Below, one piece after another: positions 25,505-33,748 of a stretch of 36,574 bases of DNA (its first letter is position 1; each line of letters opens with the position of its first letter). A program made the position numbers and the translations under genes. Under the pieces are notes generated by a model. It saw only the letters and a list, made by a program, of their open reading frames with translations, was not told the DNA's origin and ran no database searches. The DNA comes from Chloroflexota bacterium (GTDB lineage Bacteria; Chloroflexota; Dehalococcoidia; Lucifugimonadales; Lucifugimonadaceae): positions 1 through 36,574 of the forward strand of contig JABMNN010000001.1 of NCBI GenBank assembly GCA_013204545.1, written 5' to 3'.

Positions 25505-26176
25505 ATGAACACTAGACAGCGTGGTATAACAGGACTGGAAACGGCGATCATCTTGATTGCGTTTGTGGTTGTGGCCTCTGTTTTCGCGTTTACGGTTTTG
25601 AGCACCGGTGTGTTCTCGGCCGAGCGAGCGAAAGAGACGATTTTTGCGGGGTTAGAGCAGACAAAGAGTAGTTTGCGTCCTTCTGGCAGTGTGATTGCGT
25701 TCAAGGGATTCGTAGGCGCTACCGAGGCGATCTTTAAGGTCAGCATGATTGTTGAGGCTGTCAATGGTGCAACGCCGATCGACGTCACTCCGCCTTACAC
25801 GGCTGACGGTGCAGGTACCGATCCGGATTTTTCGGGTACAACGAACAGGACGACTATCGCCTATATAGATGACAACCAGATTCTGCAGAACGTTCCGTGG
25901 TCGCTCAATTTTATGGGTAATGACAATGGCGATAATCTGCTTGATGACGGTGAGAAGGCTGAAATTGTTGTGTGGCTGCTGGATCGCACGACGGGTACTG
26001 CGATAACTGCAAACAGCTCTGTGAACTACATGTCGAGCGGTGGGTTAACTTCAGCGGGAACGCTTTTGACTCCCAACGACCAGTTCACACTTGAGGTTCA
26101 GCCTTCTTCTGGTGCGGTTTTGACTATTCGACGAACGCTTCCGGCTGCACTTGATACGGTATTGAACCTGCGGTAA
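25505..26176 (+). CDS. Archaellin-like protein with class III signal peptide
   Basis: A 223-residue secreted filament subunit. The N-terminus M-N-T-R-Q-R-G / I-T-G-L-E-T-A-I-I-L-I-A-F-V-V-V-A-S-V-F-A-F has a short basic leader, a Gly cleavage site for a prepilin/prearchaellin peptidase after residue 7, Glu at mature position 5, then a long unbroken hydrophobic helix. This helix strongly resembles archaellins rather than bacterial pilins. The C-terminal part is beta-rich and Thr/Asp/Gly-rich, as in archaellin outer domains, with D-N-D-G-D-N-L-L-D-D-G-E-K that could bind calcium. ATG 25505 fits the signal peptide; a longer frame from 25463 would bury it. No other archaellum gene lies in the window, so assembly machinery must be elsewhere or absent. 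Confidence 0.85.
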   Translation: MNTRQRGITGLETAIILIAFVVVASVFAFTVLSTGVFSAERAKETIFAGLEQTKSSLRPSGSVIAFKGFVGATEAIFKVSMIVEAVNGATPIDVTPPYTADGAGTDPDFSGTTNRTTIAYIDDNQILQNVPWSLNFMGNDNGDNLLDDGEKAEIVVWLLDRTTGTAITANSSVNYMSSGGLTSAGTLLTPNDQFTLEVQPSSGAVLTIRRTLPAALDTVLNLR

Positions 26177-26279
26177 CGGTGAGTGACGGTTTCCGTGGAA
26201 CAGGTCGGAAGTTAAGTTCAAGTGGAATGGTCACTGAAAATTACAAATTCGTGTGTACTTGATAAAGACTGTTAATTTG

Positions 26280-26310
26280 AAAAGGGAAGAGTTGAAACTC
26301 TTCCCTTTTT
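26280..26310. terminator. Strong bidirectional intrinsic terminator
   Basis: A 13-bp perfect stem: AAAAGGGAAGAGT (26280-26292) and ACTCTTCCCTTTT (26297-26309) around a TGAA loop, with T-rich flank on the plus strand and A-run on the minus strand giving U-tracts in both directions. It lies between the convergent archaellin-like and response-regulator genes. Confidence 0.9.
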
Positions 26311-26352
26311 CTTTCAGAACTGAAGTCTTTTGTGTTCAGAGACATGCAGGTT

Positions 26353-27246
26353 TTAGACAGCCATTGAAGCGGAGCGTTTAAGGTTACGAAGAGCTTTTTT
26401 TACGCAGTCTCCGACCAGAACCTCAACTTTTCCAGCGTCGATAGGTTTCTCTAGAAAGTTGTTGATTCCAACGAAATTAGATTTTCTCTGTGTTTCTGGT
26501 GACAGTTTGTCAGACGTGATGATCCTGATTAGTTTTTTCTCTTTGAGGCCTCGTCGTAGACTCGAAAACATCTTGAATGTGTCCATGTCGGGTAGTGACC
26601 ATTCGGTAACAATAATGTCTGGGTCATAGTCTTTGATTGCTGCGATTCCTTCTCCTGCAGATTCAACTTCAATGAAGTCTTGATTCAGTCTGGCGAGGAT
26701 TGAGGCGATTTTGGAGCGACTTTCTTTATCGGGATCGATGATCACAGTGAATGTCTTGATTGCGTTGGGTGCGCTATCAGACACATGCAAGTTTTTGGGC
26801 TGTTCATCGGATGCAGGGCCTCCGAAAACGCTTGAACTTGTGATCGCCGGCTTGAGAGGCTCACGTTGCTTGAGTAAGTGAGATTGGACTCGAGCTGCGA
26901 GCTCTTCTATTCCTGTGGTTTTTAGGACAAAGTCGGTCGCGCCTTTGAGGATCGCTCCATTGACCAGTTCAACATCGTCGGCCGACGTAAACATGATGAT
27001 CGGAATGTCAGATGTTTGTCTGATGACGGCACAAACGTCGCTACCGTTCATCAACGGCATGTGCATATCGAGGATAGCGAGGTCGGGTTTGAATTCGGGG
27101 AACATCGTGACCGCTTCGTATCCATCGCGTGCAGCTTGAACGGTGTAATCAAGTTCGAGAAGAGTTTCGGTGAGCGCGTCACGTAGATCGACGGCATCTT
27201 CAGCGATGAGAATTCTTGAAGGAGTTGTTTCTGAGTTCGGACTCAA
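26353..27246 (-). CDS. Double-receiver response regulator
   Basis: A 297-residue protein with two receiver (REC) domains and no DNA-binding output. REC1 (about 11-125) is canonical: E16-D17, phospho-acceptor D60 in L-A-I-L-D-M-H-M-P, T87 and K109. After a Ser/Pro linker (126-163) REC2 (about 165-295) keeps D171/D173 and K267, but at the phospho site has Glu215 in I-V-T-E-W-S-L-P, so it is probably unphosphorylated or locked. The start is TTG 27246, with GGAAATACAAGA upstream. Its tandem paralogue is immediately upstream at 27394-28288. It probably signals by protein-protein contact, like CheY; the nearby filament gene is convergent, not in the same operon. Confidence 0.88.
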   Translation of the reverse strand: MSPNSETTPSRILIAEDAVDLRDALTETLLELDYTVQAARDGYEAVTMFPEFKPDLAILDMHMPLMNGSDVCAVIRQTSDIPIIMFTSADDVELVNGAILKGATDFVLKTTGIEELAARVQSHLLKQREPLKPAITSSSVFGGPASDEQPKNLHVSDSAPNAIKTFTVIIDPDKESRSKIASILARLNQDFIEVESAGEGIAAIKDYDPDIIVTEWSLPDMDTFKMFSSLRRGLKEKKLIRIITSDKLSPETQRKSNFVGINNFLEKPIDAGKVEVLVGDCVKKALRNLKRSASMAV

Positions 27247-27393
27247 TCTTGTATTTCCGTCAATAGAATTATTAGGTGTGCATGCCGGGTTGAGGACATG
27301 TTGTCGAGGCGTTCAAATCACCCTAATAGTCTGTAGCCGGTATTTAACGTGCGGGGTGTAGTACTTACGTACGATTGAGTGATAATGCAGCAA

Positions 27394-28288
27394 CTACGCT
27401 GCTTTTCCTGCATTTCGTTTTTTGTTCCGTATTGTCTGCCGCACGCTGTCGGCAATCATCATTTCGACCTTGGCAGGATTTAGGGGTTTGACAAGGAAGT
27501 TTGTGATGCCTAAAAAGTGAGCTTTGCGCTGTGCTTCGGGAGACAGCCGAGCCGACATCATTACCGTGAGAAGTTCTTTGCCTCTTCGGACTCTTTTGAG
27601 TTCAGACAACATACTGAAACCATCATTATCTGGCAGTGACCATTCGCTGATAATGATGTCGGGACTGTGATGCTTAAACGCTGTGATTGCTTCGGTGGCA
27701 TTTGAGGCTTCCACTACACTTTGGTTCAGGCGTGTGAGCACAGATTTGATAATGGATCTGCTTTTTTCATCGGGGTCAATGATGAGCGTCGTGGTGGCCA
27801 GTCGTTTCCTTGGGGCCTCAGAAGCAGTTTTTATTTCACTTGGTGTCGTTTTGGTTGTTGCAAACTTCAATTTGTTGAGGTGGAAGGCAATTCGTTCGGT
27901 TAGTTCGATCATGCCGGTTGATTTCAATACGAAATCGGATGCGCCCTTCTTGATGGCATCTCGAACCTCGTCAGCATCATTGGACGAGGTGAATATTACT
28001 ACTGGGATCTGAGAACTTTGTCTAATAACAGCGCAAGTATCTGGCCCGCTCAATTTTGGCATTCTCATATCTAGGACGATGAGATCGGGATTGAATTCAT
28101 GGAAAAGAAGTGTTGCTTCGTGTCCGTCTCGTGCAGCCTTGACACGGTAGCCCTGTTCGAGCAGAACTAGGACGATTCCGTTACGCAGATCATCAGCGTC
28201 TTCAGCGACAAGAATTTTTGCTGCATGTGCTTTAGTTGTAGCTGAGCTTACTGGTTCGATCTCGGTTCCCCCCCAAATGATTGTTCAA
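27394..28288 (-). CDS. Double-receiver response regulator with a poly-G frame break at its 5' end
   Basis: A paralogue of the next gene downstream, about 290 residues. An internal ATG at 28068 is not the true start: in-frame sequence upstream encodes the rest of REC1, I-L-V-A-E-D-A-D-D-L-R-N through L-I-V-L-D-M-R-M-P. REC1 has acidic pair, phospho-Asp and K-S-T-G lysine; REC2 again has Glu for Asp (I-I-S-E-W-S-L-P). In the coding frame no ATG, GTG or TTG occurs between the REC1 start and a stop at about 28291. A TTG at 28288 begins a frame that would join if one G were removed from the run of seven G (28268-28274, minus strand). So the start is either a rare ATT/ATC, or the run is miscounted or length-variable. 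Confidence 0.75.
28268..28274 (-). repeat. Poly-G (7) tract at the 5' end of a response regulator
   Basis: Seven consecutive G on the minus strand lie 60-70 bp before the REC1 motif, exactly where the reading frame with a usable start codon loses register. Either a sequencing/assembly length error or a slippage-prone phase-variation site. Confidence 0.6.
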
Positions 28289-28539
28289 GCTGTTTGCTGC
28301 TTATGTGATGATCTTGACATCTAGCTGCTTGTTGAATCTCCGAAGTTCGCTAAAGTCTGGAAAGGTCAAGATTCGGTGTCGTATTAGTTATTGTCATACG
28401 TCATCCGAATTGAGATGAGTTCCAACAGATGCAGAGAGGCGAGCCAATCGGTGCGTAGGTTATGAGTGTCGGCACGATGGGTACCCGCGCGATTAATAGT
28501 CGGGAAAGGCTGACACTCGATGCAGAGTGGAATTGTCAG

Positions 28540-28929
28540 ATGAGGGTTTTGGCCGTGGAAAAAATTGTGTACATAGCTCTGGCGGGGGCTGTAGGAACGC
28601 TGACTCGTTATGGGGTTGGGAGTTTGATGCAGCGTGATGGCGTTGTCGGTATGCCTTGGGGCATTTTTGCCGTAAATATGATCGGTGCTTTGCTGTTTGG
28701 ATTGATCTGGGCTGCAAGTGAGGAACGAGGGTGGATTAGTGAGAATATGCGGGTGATAGCTCTGGTTGGTTTTATGGGGGCATTTACTACGTTTTCGACG
28801 TTTGCGTTCGACAATACGCAGATGGTGAGGGCATCCGAGTGGGGTTGGTTTGCTACGAACATGGTGCTGACAAATGCCGGTGGTTTGGCTGCGGTATACG
28901 CCGGATTCAGGGTTGCTCGAGTGTTGTGA
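28540..28929 (+). CDS. fluC: Fluoride ion exporter FluC (CrcB)
   Basis: A 129-residue, four-helix membrane protein. It has A-G-A-V-G-T-L-T-R-Y-G near the N-terminus, the channel-lining Asn in V-N-M-I-G-A-L-L-F-G, and G-F-M-G-A-F-T-T-F-S-T-F-A-F-D with the F-box phenylalanines and central sodium site. Family members are dual-topology dimers that export fluoride. A longer frame from 28462 would prepend 26 non-family residues; ATG 28540 gives the right length. I looked for a fluoride riboswitch in 28380-28539 and see no convincing one. It is divergent from the response-regulator pair. Confidence 0.93.
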   Translation: MRVLAVEKIVYIALAGAVGTLTRYGVGSLMQRDGVVGMPWGIFAVNMIGALLFGLIWAASEERGWISENMRVIALVGFMGAFTTFSTFAFDNTQMVRASEWGWFATNMVLTNAGGLAAVYAGFRVARVL

Positions 28930-29033
28930 TCGTTCGATGAATAGTGACTGGTGTTCCTGAATTTAGGTTCGGATGACTGGTAAGGTTTGCGAATTGTTTT
29001 TAGGGTTGGTTTGTTAATTGGGAGTTAGGTTGA

Positions 29034-29312
29034 ATGACTGAACAAGTTTGTTTGCATCTTGAGATGATTCAGGATGTGACTCCTTCATCGCAGGATCAGT
29101 GTTTACAGTGCATAGAGATGGGCGATGTGTGGGTCAATCTGCGGATGTGCATGATTTGTGGACAGGTTGGTTGTTGCGATAACTCGAAGAACGCCCACGC
29201 TACCAAGCACTTTAATTCCGATGGTCATGGGATTATTAAGTCGCATCAGCCTGGTGAAGATTGGTACTGGTGCTACGTCGACGAAGTGATGTTCGAAATC
29301 AATGTTGAGTGA
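29034..29312 (+). CDS. UBP-type zinc finger protein
   Basis: A 92-residue protein that is essentially one UBP-type zinc finger. Ligand residues are visible in order: C-x-H at the start, C-L-Q-C, C-M-I-C-G-Q-V-G-C-C, H-A-T-K-H-F, and G-H-x-I-I-K-S-H followed by W-Y-W-C-Y. In eukaryotes the domain binds the ubiquitin C-terminus; bacterial stand-alone versions have no known partner. It is followed by a clear terminator. Confidence 0.9.
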   Translation: MTEQVCLHLEMIQDVTPSSQDQCLQCIEMGDVWVNLRMCMICGQVGCCDNSKNAHATKHFNSDGHGIIKSHQPGEDWYWCYVDEVMFEINVE

Positions 29313-29354
29313 GGCTGTTTCGTTTCTCGTGATCAGTCGGTTCAGTTAGCTAAG

Positions 29355-29385
29355 AAAATCCCTCGGTGTTTGCTGAGGGATTTTT
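29355..29385 (+). terminator. Intrinsic terminator after the UBP zinc-finger gene
   Basis: Arms ATCCCTC (29358-29364) and GAGGGAT (29375-29381) are extended by A-T pairs and followed by TTTTT. It lies 43 bp after the stop. Confidence 0.85.
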
Positions 29386-29680
29386 GTTTGGTCGAGTTGT
29401 TCGGTACGAAATGGAAAGTCGGATGATGATCTGGCTGCCATTTCCGACCCTGATTTCGGCAGTTGTTCTATTGATAATTACGGTTGAACAACGCCGTCGG
29501 TACCGTAGACGGGAAACTGCGGCAGCTTAGGGGCTGGTAGTTGATCGAGATGAACGAAGTAACGCGTGGCTTGGTCGATGAATGAATCGGGGCCTGTGAG
29601 TAAGTTACATTCTGTTCGTTCGGTGGTCGGAGGGACGATCTTTCGCTTTTGCCTGATGATGATTTGACTGACTGTGAGTG
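29386..29680. other. Gap with a minus-strand coding-like remnant
   Basis: No complete gene. On the minus strand the frame ending at TAA 29478-29480 reads about 65 codons of protein-like sequence, including L-T-G-P-D-S-F-I-D-Q-A and L-P-Q-F-P-V-Y-G-T-D-G-V-V-Q-P, but has no start codon before it runs into the SDR gene. It may be the leftover 3' end of a deleted gene. I do not recognise the family. Confidence 0.3.
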
Positions 29681-30460
29681 CTAGGTCATTTTGGGAAGCA
29701 TTTGGGCGAGAACTCCGCCATCGACTGTGATGGTTTGGCCGGTGATGTAGGAGCTCTCATCGCTGCTTAGCCACGTAACAGCCTCTGCGATGGTTTCGGG
29801 GCCACCGAGTGCGCCCATTGGTATGACGCTTCCGTATTTGTCACGAAGGCTGGGGTCTAGATCGAATCGAGCTTCCATGATGGGCGTCGTGATGAAGCCG
29901 GGGGCGATGGTATTGACCCTGATGTTCTGGTCTCCAAAGGTTACGGCTGCGGATCTTGTGAGGCCGATGACTCCGTGTTTTGAGGCTGCGTAAGGTGCGC
30001 TGTCGGAGCCGCGCATTCCGAGTAGCGAAGAGTTGTTTACGATCGTTCCCCCACCCGATTCGAGCATTGCGGGAATTTGATGGCGCATGCACATCCAAAC
30101 ACCTTTCAGGTTTACGTCGGCAGTTTGGTCCCACAGTTCTTCAGTGAGACCGAGCCAGTCACCGGTGAGTCGACCGCTGAGTCCGGCATTGTTGAATGCG
30201 CAGTCGAGTTGGCCGTATTTAATAAGCGTTGCTTGGACCATGTTTTCGACATCGGCCCATTTGGCGACGTCGGTTTGGACGAAGATTGCCTTGCCTCCGT
30301 TGTGGGTAATTTCTTTGACGACTTCGAGACTTTCTTGTTCACGACGAGCTGCGATGACGACTTTTGCGCCTTCCCGTGCGAACTGGAAAGCGGTTGATTT
30401 TCCCATGCCAGAACTGGCCCCTGTGATGATTGCGACTTTTTCTTCAAGTCTCCGGCTCAT
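29681..30460 (-). CDS. SDR family NAD(P)-dependent oxidoreductase
   Basis: A classical short-chain dehydrogenase of 259 residues. The nucleotide motif is T-G-A-S-S-G-M-G (13-20), N-N-A-G (90-93), catalytic Ser144/145, Tyr157 and Lys161 (Y-A-A-S-K), and the P-G-F-I-T-T-P-I loop. The C-terminus V-D-G-G-V is typical. AAAGGA lies about 8 bases before ATG. Substrate unknown: glucose, keto-acyl or cyclohexanol-type dehydrogenases share these motifs. Confidence 0.92.
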   Translation of the reverse strand: MSRRLEEKVAIITGASSGMGKSTAFQFAREGAKVVIAARREQESLEVVKEITHNGGKAIFVQTDVAKWADVENMVQATLIKYGQLDCAFNNAGLSGRLTGDWLGLTEELWDQTADVNLKGVWMCMRHQIPAMLESGGGTIVNNSSLLGMRGSDSAPYAASKHGVIGLTRSAAVTFGDQNIRVNTIAPGFITTPIMEARFDLDPSLRDKYGSVIPMGALGGPETIAEAVTWLSSDESSYITGQTITVDGGVLAQMLPKMT

Positions 30461-30624
30461 GTCGTTATTCCTTTAGAGAGGCAGGTTGGTTAGGTTCGTA
30501 TTTTGTGTATTGCGCTTTGACGATTGGTGTAAATCTATCGGGCGAATCGTACATCGTGACGTGGAGCGATGGCTATTCGACGGGAGATTGTGGTGTTTTC
30601 AGGCCTAATATGCCCGGGCGCGAA

Positions 30625-30650
30625 AAAGCCCCAGAGACTTCTGGGGCTTT
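30625..30650. terminator. Terminator after tRNA-Asn, bidirectional
   Basis: AAAGCCCCAGA (30625-30635) and TCTGGGGCTTT (30640-30650) form an 11-bp stem with a 4-nt loop; the A-run at 30623-30627 gives U's on the minus strand, 15 bp beyond the tRNA end. Confidence 0.88.
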
Positions 30651-30664
30651 GTGTGATTCAAATA

Positions 30665-30739
30665 TGGCTCCCGAGGCAGGATTCGAACCTACGACCCGCT
30701 GATTAACAGTCAGCTGCTCTACCGCTGAGCTACTCGGGA
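30665..30739 (-). tRNA. tRNA-Asn (GUU)
   Basis: A full cloverleaf of 75 nt is visible on the minus strand. Acceptor stem TCCCGAG/CTCGGGA, D-arm GCTC/GAGC, anticodon stem GCTGA/TCAGC with loop CTGTTAA (anticodon GTT), T-arm GTAGG/CCTGC with TTCGAAT, discriminator G and an encoded CCA end. A strong terminator follows directly. Confidence 0.97.
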
Positions 30740-31031
30740 ATGCGATTGACGCGCGTTTGATGATACCGCGGTGTTTTGGATTTTGCGTTAGTTTAGGGCA
30801 GAATTTCTGATGCATACATTTCTCAGTATTTTTAAGTATCGACTGCAAGCGATACGCCTTCATCAGTTAGTCATCATCTACGGCGATTTGTTGAGATTGC
30901 GTGAATCAGGGGTTGTTGTATTCTGGCGATGATTTGTCGGTTGAGGGTAGTCTTTGACTCTCATCGATCCGAATTCTTTAATTTGCTGAGTCGCACCTTG
31001 TGCGGGCAGTTCGCCGTGGTTCATTGCTGTA

Positions 31032-32069
31032 ATGACATTTTCTAGAGCTTCCGACAATTTTTCTTTTCTACGCTCAACTGTTTTATCTGCTGCGATCCTT
31101 TCAGTTGCAGTGCTTGTTATAACCGGTTGTGCACTTGGGGATTCTGGGTCGGATTCTAACGATGTGGTTTTTGCTGTGGAGATCGACAGTAATGCTGATC
31201 TGTTCAAGATCGATTCTGAGACCGGGGATTTGATTCGGCTGACTACGTCGGTAGCGGTTGATCTGATGCCCGTGTGGTCACCAAATAAGAAGCAAATAGC
31301 GTTCATTTCTGACACGAACGGTGCTTCGGCATTGTGGCTAATGGATGCCGGTGGACAGTCGAAACGCCAGATATCAGGTCTTAATTCCGATATTTCGAAT
31401 TTCCGTTGGGCCCCAGATTCGGTTCGAATCGCGATAGAGAACAACCGTGTTGGCAATGGAACGATCTCGATTCTTGATACCGAGACGGATGAGTTGACGC
31501 CGTTAACTACTGGGGCTGAGAACGCTAGAGTTGGTGATTGGTCGCCAGACGGTGAGTGGGTTGTTTATGAGGTTGCTGAGGGTCCTGACAGTGCTATACG
31601 GCGTCGGAATCCAAACGGAGTTGATGAGATTACGATTGCGAGTGGGCGCAGCGCTAATTCTCGTTGGTCGCGGAACGGTCAGTGGATTGCGTTTGATCGG
31701 GTAAATGAAGATGGTTCATTCGACCTTGTGGTGATCGATAAGGATGGCGAAAACGAATCGATTGTTGCGGTGGGGGTCAATCCGGCTGACCCGCACGACT
31801 GGTCGCCAGATAGCAAGCAACTGGTGTACTTAAGTGGTGCTTATGGTGAAGCTGAGATTTATGTGACAGGTCGTGACGGCAATGGCATGAAGCAGTTGAC
31901 ATCGAACCGGGTTCTGGATTCGGCGCCAAAATGGAGTCCTGATGGTTCGTCGATATTGTTTCTTTCTGACGGTGACGGTTCTCTCGACGTTTACACCATG
32001 AATAAAGACGGTAGTCAGCAGACGCGTGTGACGTCTGAGGATGAGTTGGTGCTATTCGCCGATTGGTAG
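31032..32069 (+). CDS. PD40/TolB-like beta-propeller lipoprotein
   Basis: A secreted lipoprotein of 345 residues: signal with lipobox V-I-T-G-C (Cys33), then at least six PD40 repeats of the W-S-P-D-G kind (for example P-V-W-S-P-N-K-K-Q-I-A-F, D-W-S-P-D-G-E-W-V-V-Y, K-W-S-P-D-G-S-S-I-L-F), which build a TolB-like beta-propeller. Such proteins bind partner proteins or polymers at the cell surface; there is no catalytic motif. It has no obvious operon partner, and no TolA/TolB/Pal system is nearby. The start ATG lacks a strong ribosome site. Confidence 0.85.
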   Translation: MTFSRASDNFSFLRSTVLSAAILSVAVLVITGCALGDSGSDSNDVVFAVEIDSNADLFKIDSETGDLIRLTTSVAVDLMPVWSPNKKQIAFISDTNGASALWLMDAGGQSKRQISGLNSDISNFRWAPDSVRIAIENNRVGNGTISILDTETDELTPLTTGAENARVGDWSPDGEWVVYEVAEGPDSAIRRRNPNGVDEITIASGRSANSRWSRNGQWIAFDRVNEDGSFDLVVIDKDGENESIVAVGVNPADPHDWSPDSKQLVYLSGAYGEAEIYVTGRDGNGMKQLTSNRVLDSAPKWSPDGSSILFLSDGDGSLDVYTMNKDGSQQTRVTSEDELVLFADW

Positions 32070-32087
32070 GGCTTGGCGGTACATAAC

Positions 32088-32219
32088 CTGCCTGAGTTTA
32101 ACCCCACCTTCTAACTTCCTCCCTTCAAGGTAGTACGGGCTTCACCGCTCTCCCGACACACTACCGACGGTTCCCCACTGCGCCTTACTTCGGTTGGGAC
32201 GAGGGTGGAGTGGCAGGGT
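32088..32219. repeat. Inverted-repeat-bounded intergenic element
   Basis: CCTGCC...CCCCACC near 32089-32111 is mirrored by GGGTGG-AG-TGGCAGG near 32204-32218. Inside are CCTCCCTTCAAGG-type fragments. It resembles a decayed repeat unit; no ORF or terminator is clear. Confidence 0.35.
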
Positions 32220-32253
32220 TGATCTCTTGGGCGAAATGACGCGGGCGCGTGAT

Positions 32254-33609
32254 TCATTGCTCGGCGGTGATTACTCTGGTGAGATATTTATGGCCGAAGA
32301 TGTAGGCGTAGACGGCCTCCAAGAAGAGAGTCAGTGCCCATGCTCCGGCTCCGACCCAAAGTCCGTTGAGGTCGGTGAAATTCACAGTGACTACCACCCA
32401 GATTGCCAACGTAATAAGTCGCATCGTATTGATGTAGATGATGGGCCGGGTGTTGCGAGTGCGCATTAGGGCGGCGGTGTAGAGCTGTTCCATGACGAGA
32501 GCGATTGGCAGGATTGATAACAGTCGAAATCCGATTGAACTGAGTTCTTTAAGCCGACCTTCGGCTCCCATGATGTCGCCGATCACAAAGTCGGTTATCG
32601 GTGGAATGTAGGCGATGATCGCTACTACGGCGAAAGTAATGACCCCGACTGACAGCGCGAATCGTCGGACTCTGAACGGATTGTAGTGGCTGGCGAATAA
32701 GGCAAGTGCAGTGTTTTGCGTGCCGTTAGTGGCGACGGCGATTAGTTGAAATACGTAGAACGAGAGGGCAACCGCGGCGATTGATACTTCAGGTTCGGGT
32801 GATCGCGCCATGCCAGCGTTGAGGATGGGTTGGGTTCCCGCGGGGAGCATGGCTGCGAAGAGCAGAGGCCAAAAAAACCATGCCATTGCTTTGACTGAGA
32901 TATCGTTTGTATTGGTGACACCTGTGAATTTGCGGATGGGATTGATCGAGAGAATTGCAAGGGTGGAGGCTTCGGCGAGGGTTCCGGCCGACATTGCGAT
33001 GGCTGCGATGCTTGCGCCTTGGACAAGATCGGTCGAGAAAAGTCCGAATGCAACCACGACTACGGTGATCCCCCCTGCGCCTGTTCCGTACCAGGCTAGA
33101 CGGGGGCGGCTAATTCGTAACACTGCTCCGTAGTAGTGCATTTTCAGCACTAAAAGTCCGGGTAGAGGAATGAGCCAGACGAGGGCGTCGGCTGCGTTTT
33201 CTTTCAGGTCGCCAGTGATGGAGAAGACGGTTGTGAGTAGGAATTCAGTGGCGGCTGGGATGACAACTATCAGTGCGATGATGGTTACGAGGACGACCCA
33301 GAATACGACGAATTTCCGCAGTTGCTTGATTGATTCTTGGTTGTCGAAAAATACGAGAGTGAGTTGCTGAATTCGGAGTTGGGGGAGTCCGACGAACATT
33401 GATATTCCGAGGGCGACTGAGAAGCCTCCGATTGCGGCATCTGGATTGTCGGTTCGGGTGAGAATTGCCGATAGGAGCAGTGAGAGGATGGGCACGACTG
33501 TCATGTTCGCTGCGGTTGGTAGCAGCAGCGATATGGCGTGTTTTATAAGAGGGGCGTCATCGGATGACTTGGTAGTGCGTCGCAGGGGTGTTGTGGTGCC
33601 GAGAGTCAT
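32254..33609 (-). CDS. MATE/MOP-superfamily membrane exporter or flippase
   Basis: A 451-residue polytopic membrane protein with about 12 hydrophobic segments in the pattern of the MATE/flippase superfamily. It has a cytoplasmic basic N-terminus (L-R-R-T-T-K-S-S-D-D), then long helices such as V-V-P-I-L-S-L-L-L-S-A-I and F-F-W-P-L-L-F-A-A. No specific substrate motif is recognised, and membership in the NorM, MurJ or Wzx subgroup is not clear. The gene lies alone on the minus strand. Confidence 0.7.
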   Translation of the reverse strand: MTLGTTTPLRRTTKSSDDAPLIKHAISLLLPTAANMTVVPILSLLLSAILTRTDNPDAAIGGFSVALGISMFVGLPQLRIQQLTLVFFDNQESIKQLRKFVVFWVVLVTIIALIVVIPAATEFLLTTVFSITGDLKENAADALVWLIPLPGLLVLKMHYYGAVLRISRPRLAWYGTGAGGITVVVVAFGLFSTDLVQGASIAAIAMSAGTLAEASTLAILSINPIRKFTGVTNTNDISVKAMAWFFWPLLFAAMLPAGTQPILNAGMARSPEPEVSIAAVALSFYVFQLIAVATNGTQNTALALFASHYNPFRVRRFALSVGVITFAVVAIIAYIPPITDFVIGDIMGAEGRLKELSSIGFRLLSILPIALVMEQLYTAALMRTRNTRPIIYINTMRLITLAIWVVVTVNFTDLNGLWVGAGAWALTLFLEAVYAYIFGHKYLTRVITAEQ

Positions 33610-33748
33610 CGAATGACTTGGGCGCAGCTACCGGAAACCTCTTCCGTAACCGCTTTCCGTAGGAAGGTCGACTGAATGAAAGTAGGCGGCTGGTATGTCG
33701 ATGGTAGGTGCATTCAGATCACGTTACACGTGCCTGAGGCTAACGTGC

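Noticed and set aside
25195-25508. Short plus-strand frames before the archaellin-like gene
   Set aside because: Composition is not protein-like, and two frames overlap each other with no ribosome site.
28380-28539. A fluoride riboswitch upstream of fluC
   Set aside because: The region does not show the conserved order of the fluoride motif; only loose GC-rich pieces are present.
30878-31456. A 192-residue minus-strand frame
   Set aside because: It overlaps the PD40 lipoprotein gene, whose signal peptide and repeats are convincing, so it is a shadow frame.
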